In this document: in pieces, positions 18,866 to 26,914 of the stretch
Numbering within the stretch: position 1 is the first letter of the stretch
Layout of the letters: each line of letters begins with the position of its first letter
Origin: Bacteroides sp.
GTDB lineage: Bacteria; Bacteroidota; Bacteroidia; Bacteroidales; Muribaculaceae
Length of the DNA stretch: 64,000 nucleotides
Assembly: GCA_014801955.1 (NCBI GenBank)
Contig: JAAVDE010000012.1
Coordinates: 106,889-170,888 of the forward strand
Reading direction: 5' to 3'
The notes under the pieces: generated by a model
Database searches by the model: none
What the model was told of the DNA's origin: nothing
What the model saw: the letters and a program-made list of their open reading frames with translations, nothing else
Made by a program: the position numbers and the translations under genes

Positions 18866-21800
18866 CTATTTGTCAATACCCCCGCGAGAATATATCCACG
18901 AGTAAACGATCGGAATGACATAAACATTGAGTACGGTGGAGCTCAGCAAACCGCCGAGAATCACGATTGCCATCGGCGACTGGATCTCATTGCCGGGCGC
19001 CGAACCGTTGACAGCCAGCGGCAAAAGCGCCAGCGCCGAGGTCAGGGCGGTCATCACGATGGGGAGCAGGCGGTCCGACGAACCGAGTCTGACGCGCTCG
19101 GCAACCGTCATTCCCTCGGCGGCCAGAGCATTGTAGCGGCTCATCAGCAACATGCCGTTGCGGGTAGAAATGCCCATCAGCGAAATGAAGCCGATAATCG
19201 CGGGAATGTTGACCTCGCCGCCGGTCAGCCAAAGAATAAACACTCCGCCGATGAGCGCCAGCGGCATGTTCAGGAGAATAATCAGCGACTGGATGCGCGA
19301 GCGGAACTCGCCGTAGAGCAGCAGCGCAATCAGCAGAATCGCGCCCAGGGTTGCCAGCGTCAGGGTGCGCGCGGCAGCCGCCGAGTTCTCGAACTGACCG
19401 CCATATTGCAGATAGTAGCCGTCGGGGAACTGAACCTCCTGCTCAACGCGTTTTTTAATATCTTCGACCGTTGACTTCAGGTCGCGGTCGCCAACGTTGG
19501 CCGACACGATGATACGCCGCTTAACGTTTTCGCGGTTAATCGAATTGGGGCCTGTCGACGAAATTATGTCGGCAATCTGCTCCAGCGGCACGGCGCCCGA
19601 GGGCGTCGCCACCGGCAGGGCCTTCAGGGCGGCCAGCGAGCCGCGGGCCGACGGGTCGAGAATAACGGTCAGGTCATAGGGGAAGTCGCCGTCGTAGACG
19701 CGGCTGACCTTGCGGCCGCCGATTGCCGCATCGACATAGTCGCGGAAATCGGCCAGCGAGAGCCCCAGGCGCGCCAGCTCGGCGCGACGCGGGCGCAGCA
19801 GCAGCTCCGGGCGTTCGACCTGCTGCTCGACATTGAGGTCAACAACGCCGTTGACCTCCGACGCGGCCTCCTTGACCGACTGCGCCAGGCGATAGAGCGT
19901 TGGCAGGTCGGGGCCGAAAATCTTAATGGCAATCTGGCTCTGGGTGCCGGAGAGCATCGCGTCGATGCGGTGTGAAATCGGCTGGCCGATTTCAACGTTG
20001 ACGCCGGGCATTTCGCCCAGCCTATGGCGCAGCTCGGCCTCCAGCTCGGCGCGACTGCGGCCGGCCAGCCGGTAGGGCACCTCGAGCTCGGAAACATTAA
20101 CGTTCAGCGAATGTTCGTCGAGCTCGGCGCGGCCGGTTTTGCGGGCAACGGTGATAACCTCGGGGCTCTGCATGATGATGCGCTCGGCCTCGCGGCCAAC
20201 CTTGTCGCTCTCCTCGAGCGAAACGCCCGGAAGGGTTGCGACGTTGATGGTAAACGACCCTTCGTTGAACTTCGGCAGGAAGCCGCCGCCCAGCGAGGCA
20301 AACAACGCCAGGGCGGCAACGAACAGCGCCAGCGTTGCGCCAACAATCGTTTTGGGCCAACGCAGGGCGGCGGCCAGCGAGCGCGAGTAGGCGCGGCGCA
20401 GGGCGGCGGCGGTTGCCGGCTCCTTGGAGCTCGCGCCGGTTGCCGGCAGGTAGGAACAGAGAACCGGAGTCAGCGTCAGCGCAACGATGGTGCTGGCAAT
20501 CAGCGCAACGATGAACGCCACGCCTAACGGAATCAGCAACCGCCCCTCAACGCCGCTGAGGAAAAACAGCGGCAGGAACGACGCGATAATAACCAGAGTT
20601 GAGTTGAAAATCGGAGTGCGGACCTCGGCCGACGCTTCGAAAACCACGAGGCGCACAGGCTGACGCTCGCCGGCGGGAAGCGCGCGGTTTTCGCGCAGGC
20701 GGCGATAAACGTTTTCAACGTCAACGATGGCGTCGTCGACCAGCGAACCGATAGCAATGGCTATGCCGCCGAGGCTCATCGTGTTGATAGTGAATCCGAG
20801 CAGGTGGAGAATCAGCAGCGTAACGAAGATGCTCATCGGCAGCGCCACGAGCGAAACCAGCGTCGTTCGCAGATTCATCAGGAAGAAGAACAAAACGATG
20901 GCAACTAACAGGCCGCCCTCCAGCAGCGCGCGCTGCAGATTGGAAATAGAGGTGGAAATAAAGTCGGCCTGGCGGAAAATGTCGGTGTGCATCGAAACCC
21001 CGGCCGGAAGCCCGGCGCGGATGTCGGCCAGCTCGCTGTCAACGCGCTCGGTCAGCCCGATGGTTCCGGCTCCCGGCTGCTTGGTAACGGTTATGATAAC
21101 CGCCGGCGAGCCCTTGACCGACGCCGCACCGATGCGCGGCTCGGCGCCGCCGTGGCGAACGCGGGCAACATGGCCCAGCGTCAGGCCGTTGCCGATCGGC
21201 GCCGCGGCAATCGCCTCGGGGTCGGTCGTGTTAACGTCGGCGCGTACCAGATATTCGTTGCCGAAGTCGGAAACCACGCCGCCCGACGCATTGTCGTTCA
21301 AACTCTCCGTGGCCTCCAGCAGCTCCGAGAGGTTAACGCCGTAGGCCTTCATCTTGGCCGGGTCGAGCAGAACCTGCAGCTCGCGGGCGTCGCCGCCGAT
21401 AACCGAAACCGACGACACTCCGCTGAGCGACAGCAGCCGCGGGCGAATCGTTCGGTCGGCAATAGTGCGCAGCTCCATCATTCCGACCGAGTCGCCGGGC
21501 GACGTCAGGCCGATAATCATCATTTCGCCCAAAATCGATGCCTGCGGGCCCAGAACCGGAGCGTTCACTCCGGCGGGGAGCTCGGATGCAACAGCCGCGA
21601 GGCGTTCGCTAACCATTTGGCGGGCGAGGTAAACGTCGGTGTTCCAGTCAAATTCAACCCAAACGACCGAGAAGCCGGGCGACGAAGTGGAGCGCACGCG
21701 GCGAATACCCGTTGCGCCATTGACGGCAGCCTCGATCGGATAGCTGACCTCGCGCTCAACCTCCTCGGGAGCAAGGCCGGGAGCCTCGGTCATAACAACG

Positions 21801-21940
21801 ACGGTCGGCGCCGTTAGGTCAGGAAAAATATCAACGTCGGTGCGCGTCAGCGACCAAATGCCGGCCATCAGAATCAGCGCACTCAGGGCGAGGACAACAA
21901 CTCTGTTGGCCAGCGCCGAATGAATTATTCTGTTCAGCAT
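18866..21940 (-). CDS. RND heavy-metal efflux pump, CusA/CzcA family
   Basis: 1024 residues with the RND layout: one N-terminal membrane helix (residues 13-31), a large periplasmic loop, a helix bundle, a second loop and a second bundle. DVDIFPDLTAPTVVVMTEAPG is the usual CusA/CzcA start, and the helix-4 region reads GSLVDDAIVDVENVYRRL with acidic residues expected for proton coupling. It drives metal ion export from periplasm or cytoplasm across the envelope. Start and preceding stop share one base (TGATG). The metal cannot be assigned from sequence. Confidence 0.92.
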   Translation of the reverse strand: MLNRIIHSALANRVVVLALSALILMAGIWSLTRTDVDIFPDLTAPTVVVMTEAPGLAPEEVEREVSYPIEAAVNGATGIRRVRSTSSPGFSVVWVEFDWNTDVYLARQMVSERLAAVASELPAGVNAPVLGPQASILGEMMIIGLTSPGDSVGMMELRTIADRTIRPRLLSLSGVSSVSVIGGDARELQVLLDPAKMKAYGVNLSELLEATESLNDNASGGVVSDFGNEYLVRADVNTTDPEAIAAAPIGNGLTLGHVARVRHGGAEPRIGAASVKGSPAVIITVTKQPGAGTIGLTERVDSELADIRAGLPAGVSMHTDIFRQADFISTSISNLQRALLEGGLLVAIVLFFFLMNLRTTLVSLVALPMSIFVTLLILHLLGFTINTMSLGGIAIAIGSLVDDAIVDVENVYRRLRENRALPAGERQPVRLVVFEASAEVRTPIFNSTLVIIASFLPLFFLSGVEGRLLIPLGVAFIVALIASTIVALTLTPVLCSYLPATGASSKEPATAAALRRAYSRSLAAALRWPKTIVGATLALFVAALALFASLGGGFLPKFNEGSFTINVATLPGVSLEESDKVGREAERIIMQSPEVITVARKTGRAELDEHSLNVNVSELEVPYRLAGRSRAELEAELRHRLGEMPGVNVEIGQPISHRIDAMLSGTQSQIAIKIFGPDLPTLYRLAQSVKEAASEVNGVVDLNVEQQVERPELLLRPRRAELARLGLSLADFRDYVDAAIGGRKVSRVYDGDFPYDLTVILDPSARGSLAALKALPVATPSGAVPLEQIADIISSTGPNSINRENVKRRIIVSANVGDRDLKSTVEDIKKRVEQEVQFPDGYYLQYGGQFENSAAAARTLTLATLGAILLIALLLYGEFRSRIQSLIILLNMPLALIGGVFILWLTGGEVNIPAIIGFISLMGISTRNGMLLMSRYNALAAEGMTVAERVRLGSSDRLLPIVMTALTSALALLPLAVNGSAPGNEIQSPMAIVILGGLLSSTVLNVYVIPIVYSWIYSRGGIDK

Positions 21941-23073
21941 CAGTGATTATGGGAATGACCTTCGGGGATTTTTCCGGAACTTTCGGCCAGGCGCACGGTA
22001 ATGGCACCGGCGGTCACAACCGCCATGCCAGGCTCGAGGCCCGAGATGATTTCAATGCGGCGGCCATCGGAGGCGCCCGGCGTTACCGGGTGTTTTTCGT
22101 AATGGCCGGGAGAATGGAGCGAATAAACGAAATATTCACCCTGCTGCTCAACAACGGCTCCGACCGGCACCGACATAACGCCCGGGCGTTCCGCTCCGAG
22201 CAGATAAACCTCGCAGCCGGTTCCGGGGGCGATGAGGCCGTCGCCGTTGAACGTGAAGTAGACGCAGCCATAGCCGTTTTCGGCCGACACGCCGGTTTTG
22301 TGGCCCGAGTGCTCGCTCAGCGTGAACTCGCCGATGCGGGCGTCGGTGATTGAAGATAGCTCGCCATAGCGTTCGGCGGGCACTTCGGCGTGGAGAGTCA
22401 GGCGGGTGTCGGCGCTGACCGACACGACGGCCTGACCGGCCTGGACAAAGGAGCCGTCGGGGGCATCGACCGCAGTGATGACCCCTGCAATCGGCGACGT
22501 TACCGACGCCGAGGCGGCAGCCGGCGAATACGCCGCGCGGGCGCGTTCCAGCTCGGCGACTGCGGCATTATAGGCAGCGGCGGTTACCAGGCGGTCGCGA
22601 TAGAGCGGCGCCAGGCGGTCGACCTCGCGTTGGGCGGCATCGACGGCAGCCTTGGCTGCGGCATTGCTGTCGCCGCCGCTAACCGCCGTCGGGTCGATGG
22701 TTGCCAAAACCGCGCCGCGACCAACGCCGGCGCCGCGGCTCATGCCGGCGCGAAGCCTGACTATGCCCGCCGTCGGCGCAACGGCGCTGACCGCATCGGC
22801 TGCCGAGCGCTCAACAACGCCGCCGGCGCGAATAACCGTTGCAAACGGTGCCGGATAAATAGTGTCTACCTCAACTCCGAAGCGCTCGGCCTGCTCGGCC
22901 GGCAGCTCAATGAGGCCTTCGTGGTCATGGTCGTGGTCGGAGTTTTCGGTGCTCTCAACGTGTTCGTCGTGGTCGTGGTGGTCGGAGTGCTCGTCGTGGT
23001 CGTGGTTGGCGTGGCTATGGCCGCCGCACGCGCAGAGCGCCAGGGCGGCAAGCGATAAAAACAGCTTATTCAT
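21940..23073 (-). CDS. Periplasmic adaptor of RND metal efflux (CzcB/CusB-like), His-rich lipoprotein
   Basis: 377 residues from the ATG at 23073 (MNKLFLSLAALALCACGG), a lipoprotein signal with Cys near residue 13-15. Residues ~17-50 are extremely rich in His, Asp and Glu (GHSHANHDHDEHSDHHDHDEH), a likely metal-binding tail. Then come barrel-sandwich and beta-barrel adaptor domains (VVERSAADAVSAVAPTAGIV; ITSPIAGVI-type lipoyl half as TSPIAGVITAVDAPDGSFV). The C-terminus ends GHSHNH, again His-rich. It links the pump with the outer-membrane channel. Overlaps the upstream lipoprotein gene by eight bases. Confidence 0.9.
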   Translation of the reverse strand: MNKLFLSLAALALCACGGHSHANHDHDEHSDHHDHDEHVESTENSDHDHDHEGLIELPAEQAERFGVEVDTIYPAPFATVIRAGGVVERSAADAVSAVAPTAGIVRLRAGMSRGAGVGRGAVLATIDPTAVSGGDSNAAAKAAVDAAQREVDRLAPLYRDRLVTAAAYNAAVAELERARAAYSPAAASASVTSPIAGVITAVDAPDGSFVQAGQAVVSVSADTRLTLHAEVPAERYGELSSITDARIGEFTLSEHSGHKTGVSAENGYGCVYFTFNGDGLIAPGTGCEVYLLGAERPGVMSVPVGAVVEQQGEYFVYSLHSPGHYEKHPVTPGASDGRRIEIISGLEPGMAVVTAGAITVRLAESSGKIPEGHSHNH

Positions 23074-23887
23074 TGGTTCGGGCCGCTTGGTCGCGTGCAA
23101 GTTGAAGTTTAGCTTTCAGTTGTTCAAGCCGGCGGTTTCCGGCGGCGATGGTTACCATTGCGCGGCTCAGGCGATAGGTGTCGGCCAGGGCGTGAACCTC
23201 CTTGGCCGAGAGCTGCGCGGTGGGCGACTTTTTGCCGCCGACGAAGGTCAGCGTCGCCGCCGAGCCGTCGATGGCCATTGCGAGGCTGCCCAGAGTGTCG
23301 GCCGCAGCCGCCGGAAAGCGAAGACTCTCGCGGCTCAGGCGGTCCTCGGGGTCGTTCTTAACCGAGCCGGAGGTGGCCGAAAGGCCGCGCGCCGAGAGCT
23401 GCAGGGCCGTGTGGCGCGTAGTGTTGCCCGCCAGCGAGCTGATAACATAGAACTCGCCCGAGGGAGAGAGGCGTGCAACCGCCGTGTTGCGGTCGCGCCA
23501 GTTGGCGGGAACATCCTTGTGGATCATATACGGTTCGAAAACATCGTCGGAAGCCGGAACGGCATTAAACAGCCCGCGAACGGAATCGACATAGGCCGAC
23601 GCGGCCAGCAGCTCAACCTGCAGGTCGGCAATCTCCTGCTCGGTTTTGCGCTCCATGACCCTGGGCCGCAAACCGAGGGCCGCGCGTCCGGCTTCGATCT
23701 GTTTCGGATAAGTTGCGCTCAACGAGTCCAGCAGAGCCTCGGCCTGCGCATAGTCGCCGCGGTCAAGGGCGGTTGCGGCTTCGGCCACCAGCGTTTCGGC
23801 GGCTGCCTTGTCGGGGTTCTCGCCCGAGCAGGCGCAGAGGGTCAGCGCCGCTGCCAGCAGCAGTTGTTTACTTGCTTCTTTCAACAT
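23066..23887 (-). CDS. Lipoprotein of unknown function, between relA and czcB
   Basis: 273 residues with a clear lipoprotein signal (LLLAAALTLCACSGENPD). Residues 30-60 look like a TPR-type helical pair (ALDRGDYAQAEALLDSLSATYP), followed by mixed alpha/beta sequence and a helical C-terminus. I do not recognise a functional family. It overlaps relA upstream by 20 bases and the czcB-like gene downstream by eight, so it sits in one tightly packed unit and is probably co-translated with both. A role as an envelope accessory of the efflux system is possible but only inferred from position. Confidence 0.75.
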   Translation of the reverse strand: MLKEASKQLLLAAALTLCACSGENPDKAAAETLVAEAATALDRGDYAQAEALLDSLSATYPKQIEAGRAALGLRPRVMERKTEQEIADLQVELLAASAYVDSVRGLFNAVPASDDVFEPYMIHKDVPANWRDRNTAVARLSPSGEFYVISSLAGNTTRHTALQLSARGLSATSGSVKNDPEDRLSRESLRFPAAAADTLGSLAMAIDGSAATLTFVGGKKSPTAQLSAKEVHALADTYRLSRAMVTIAAGNRRLEQLKAKLQLARDQAARTNE

Positions 23888-26099
23888 TTTTAACTCCTTT
23901 AATAGTTTTAATTTTGCGTATGAGGGCGGTCAGCGCGTCGGTTGAGTTGACGCCCACGGTCAGAGTGCCGCGGAAAAGACCGTCGTTTGAATCAATGGCT
24001 ATGTTGCGCAGCTGAATGTCGCGCTCCTTGTTGATAATCGACGAAATGTTGGTCACGATGCCGATGTCGTCGACGCCCATAACGGAAATCGTTGCCGGGA
24101 AGGCCGCGTCGTTGTTGCCCGACCAGCGGGTTTCGATTATGCGATAGGGATAGCGGGAGCGGATGTTGGCGGCGTTGGGGCAGTCGCAGCGATGAACCTT
24201 AACAACGCCGTCGGAGCTGATGAAGCCGAAAACGTCGTCGCCATAAATCGGATTGCAGCAGCGCGCCAGCTTATAGTTCATTCCCTTGAGCTTCGACGAG
24301 CCGATGACCAGAACGTCTGACGACGCGCCCGAGGCCTTGCGCCCCGCGCCGGAGTCGGCCTCCTGGGTCAGCACGAAGTTTTCGGCCGAACGGGTGGCGT
24401 CGGCTGCCGGCGCCTCTTCCGGCGCCGCGAACTCGGCATATTGTTCCAGAACGCGGTTCGCGTCAAGCTCGTCAACGCCGATGGCCGCAAAGAAGTCGGT
24501 AACGGTCTTATAGCCCATCTTCTTGATGAAGCGCATGAGCGTAGGCTCGTCGAGGTCGAGCTTGCGGTTCTTTGCGCGGCGGTCGAGGGTTTCGCGTCCC
24601 AGGGCCGCATGGCGGTTCTGCGCCTCGTTGAGCACCTGGCGAATCTTGGTGCGCGCCTTGGAGGTAACGACGTATTGCAGCCAGTCGCGCGTGGGCGTCT
24701 GCTGGGCCGAAGTGTTGATCTCAACGGTGTCGCCGCTCTGCAGGCGATGGTTGATTTTGCGGTTCTTGCCGTTGATGCGGCCGCCCGTACACTGGCAGCC
24801 CAGCTTGGTGTGGATGCTGAAGGCGAAGTCCAGGACCGTCGCCCCCTTGGGCAGACGGTGGAGGTCGCCGCGCGGAGTGAACACGAACACTTCGTCGGAA
24901 TATATGTCCATGCTCATGTTCTTCATCAGCTCCAGCGGCCCGGAATCGGCGGTTTCAAGAATGTCGCGCACGTTATTCATCCACTGGTCCAGGCCGTTCT
25001 CGCCCTTGATGCCCTTATAGCGCCAATGCGCGGCCAGGCCCTTTTCGGCAATCAGGTCCATGCGCCGGGTTCGGATCTGAACCTCCACCCAGCGCTCCTG
25101 TGGTCCGGCAACGGTTATGTGGAGACTCTCGTAGCCGTTAGTCTTGGGAATACTTATCCAGTCCTTCATGCGCGCCGGATTCGGGCGATACATGTCGGTC
25201 ACTACCGAATAGGCCAGCCAGCAGTCGGCCTTTTCCTTCTCCGGCGGGGTGTCGATAATCACGCGGATGGCAAACAGGTCATAGATATGGTCCAGGTCAT
25301 TATGTTGCTTCTGAATCTTGTTCCAGATGGAGGAAATAGACTTTGTGCGCCCCTTGATGTCGAACTTCAGCCCCGCAGCCTCCAGGCGCGCCTTGACCGG
25401 CGCGATGAAGTCGGCGATATAGGCGTCGCGGGCCTCCTTGCGCTGGTTCAGGTCGTGGGCGATGCGCGTGTAGACCTCGCGGTTCGAATATTTCAGACTC
25501 AGATCCTCCAGTTCGCCCTTGATGGCATAGAGGCCGAGCCTGTGGGCCAGCGGCGCATAGAGATAGCGGGCCTCGGCGGCAACGCGGCGAACGCCTTCGT
25601 CGTCGGGATGATGGTTAATTGCCCGCATCAGATGCAGACGCTCAACGATAACGGTTATTATAACGCGGATGTCCTGCGCGAACGTCAGCAGCAGATTGCG
25701 GAAATTCTCATCCTGAACCGACGCTCCGCGCTCATAGAGCGAGTTAACCTTGTTCAGGCCGTTGACCAGCTTGGCAACGTCGGCGCCCCACTCCTTTTCA
25801 ATCTCTTCGACCGACAGGAACTCGGACCCGCCCAGAGGCGACAACATCAGCGCCAGCCCCATCGACCGGTCGGGACTCAGCGCCGACGCCATCAGCTCAA
25901 CGGTTTGGAGATTATGAAGCAGACCGTTGAAGCCGAAATGATTCCGGCCATAATGGCCGCTCTCGATAGCCGCCCGGAGAGTGCGGCGCAGGCGCGACGC
26001 GTCGGCAGGCTCCAGAACCGAGTCGTAGGCACGCATGACGCGCCCTACCAAAGCAGGTAATTCCGCCCGTTCGCGGGCTGTCAGATACTCATTTTCCAT
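23868..26099 (-). CDS. relA: RelA/SpoT homologue, (p)ppGpp synthetase with degenerate hydrolase domain
   Basis: 743 residues from the ATG at 26099. The synthetase domain is intact (KGRTKSISSIWNKIQKQ; RMKDWISIPKTNGYESLH; VEVQIRT), followed by a TGS domain (DEVFVFTPRGDLHRLPKGA) and a C-terminal ACT domain (TISVMGVDDIGIVTNISSI). The N-terminal region is helical but lacks the HD-hydrolase signature: where HDxxED is expected it reads MLSPLGGSEF. This predicts a RelA-type synthetase that makes but does not degrade (p)ppGpp. A TTG further upstream lies in the -7 box; an ATG at 26105 is an alternative. Downstream genes overlap it. Confidence 0.93.
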   Translation of the reverse strand: MENEYLTARERAELPALVGRVMRAYDSVLEPADASRLRRTLRAAIESGHYGRNHFGFNGLLHNLQTVELMASALSPDRSMGLALMLSPLGGSEFLSVEEIEKEWGADVAKLVNGLNKVNSLYERGASVQDENFRNLLLTFAQDIRVIITVIVERLHLMRAINHHPDDEGVRRVAAEARYLYAPLAHRLGLYAIKGELEDLSLKYSNREVYTRIAHDLNQRKEARDAYIADFIAPVKARLEAAGLKFDIKGRTKSISSIWNKIQKQHNDLDHIYDLFAIRVIIDTPPEKEKADCWLAYSVVTDMYRPNPARMKDWISIPKTNGYESLHITVAGPQERWVEVQIRTRRMDLIAEKGLAAHWRYKGIKGENGLDQWMNNVRDILETADSGPLELMKNMSMDIYSDEVFVFTPRGDLHRLPKGATVLDFAFSIHTKLGCQCTGGRINGKNRKINHRLQSGDTVEINTSAQQTPTRDWLQYVVTSKARTKIRQVLNEAQNRHAALGRETLDRRAKNRKLDLDEPTLMRFIKKMGYKTVTDFFAAIGVDELDANRVLEQYAEFAAPEEAPAADATRSAENFVLTQEADSGAGRKASGASSDVLVIGSSKLKGMNYKLARCCNPIYGDDVFGFISSDGVVKVHRCDCPNAANIRSRYPYRIIETRWSGNNDAAFPATISVMGVDDIGIVTNISSIINKERDIQLRNIAIDSNDGLFRGTLTVGVNSTDALTALIRKIKTIKGVKNVERSK

Positions 26100-26108
26100 A
26101 ATCATCCG

Positions 26109-26116
26109 CAAAGTTA
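26109..26116 (-). promoter_or_regulatory. -7 promoter box of relA
   Basis: TAACTTTG on the minus strand. It ends three bases before an ATG at 26105 and nine before the ATG at 26099; a normal start of transcription would leave the first ATG untranscribed or at the very 5' end, which favours 26099. Confidence 0.6.
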
Positions 26117-26179
26117 AGCATTATTTTTCGCAACCCGATGGCAATTCGCTCATTATTTGCCCATCTCCTCTTTTTTCAC

Positions 26180-26187
26180 TACTTTTG
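26180..26187 (+). promoter_or_regulatory. -7 promoter box of the small membrane protein gene
   Basis: TACTTTTG followed by C, eight bases before the ATG at 26196; leader would be only a few bases. Confidence 0.5.
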
Positions 26188-26195
26188 CCGGCATA

Positions 26196-26420
26196 ATGAC
26201 AAAGCTGACACGCCAACAACGACTCGGACTGCTCCTCACCGGAATCCTGATGGTTCTGGCGGCCCTGCTGTTTGCAATCATCAGGCCGCAACCGACGATT
26301 GCCGCCGAAACCATAATCGAGCAAAAGGCCGAGCAGCCCCAAAAAGACAAGAAAAAGAAAACCAAACCGACGCCGGCCCCTGCGCCGACCCCTCGCAAAC
26401 ATCTCGACGAAGACTTTTAA
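26196..26420 (+). CDS. Small single-span membrane protein with charged tail
   Basis: 74 residues from the ATG at 26196: a short basic N-terminus, one membrane helix (LGLLLTGILMVLAALLFAII) and a tail rich in Lys, Pro and Ala (KDKKKKTKPTPAPAPTPRK). This is a membrane-anchor layout with a disordered tail on the far side. No family recognised. It lies 15 bases before folB and probably shares its transcript. Supported by a promoter box just upstream and by codon use like the neighbours. Confidence 0.65.
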   Translation: MTKLTRQQRLGLLLTGILMVLAALLFAIIRPQPTIAAETIIEQKAEQPQKDKKKKTKPTPAPAPTPRKHLDEDF

Positions 26421-26435
26421 CGCACAAAACAGACA

Positions 26436-26774
26436 ATGGAAATAATAATCAACGCATTGCGCCTGCGCGCCAACCACGGCGTAATGGCCCAGGAGCGCAC
26501 CGTCGGTCAGGAATTTGAGATTTCGGCAACGCTGAAAGTAGCCTACGACGGCAGCGACAACCTCGACGGCACGGTTAACTATGCCGCCGTCTGCGACCTG
26601 CTCGTTGCCGAAATGCAGCAGCCGAGCAACCTGCTCGAACACGCCGCCCTGAACCTGGCCGAAGCCCTGCGCCGCGAATTTCCCGCCATTATCGGCGGCG
26701 AGCTGACCCTGCTGAAACTCGCGCCCCCCATCGCCCACCAGCTCTCCTCGGCAGGCATCCGCCTCGCCTTCTGA
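26436..26774 (+). CDS. folB: Dihydroneopterin aldolase
   Basis: 112 residues, the normal small size. It opens MEIIINALRLRANHGVMAQE and continues ERTVGQEFEIS, matching the FolB pattern (L-x-x-x-GVxxxERxxGQxF). Near the C-terminus are LEHAALNLAEALRREF and a Lys (LKLAPPI) equivalent to the catalytic lysine. It cleaves 7,8-dihydroneopterin to 6-hydroxymethyl-dihydropterin in folate synthesis. Other folate genes are not in the window. Confidence 0.9.
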   Translation: MEIIINALRLRANHGVMAQERTVGQEFEISATLKVAYDGSDNLDGTVNYAAVCDLLVAEMQQPSNLLEHAALNLAEALRREFPAIIGGELTLLKLAPPIAHQLSSAGIRLAF

Positions 26775-26873
26775 CCCCGCCAAATTACCGGGCCAACAGC
26801 CGCAAAGTAACGAATTTTTATAAAAAATTGCTAATTACTAAGCAGTAATTATTAATTAACAGAATTTTTTTCG

Positions 26874-26881
26874 TAAATTTG
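26874..26881 (+). promoter_or_regulatory. -7 promoter box of pnp
   Basis: TAAATTTG followed by C, 33 bases before the pnp ATG, in a very AT-rich gap. Confidence 0.6.
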
Positions 26882-26914
26882 CGCAAATTTTGAAGTTTAT
26901 AAATTATTATCGCA

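Noticed and set aside
22910..23030. Low-complexity CAT/CAC-rich stretch as a DNA repeat
   Set aside because: It is coding for the His-rich tail of the efflux adaptor; the codons vary.
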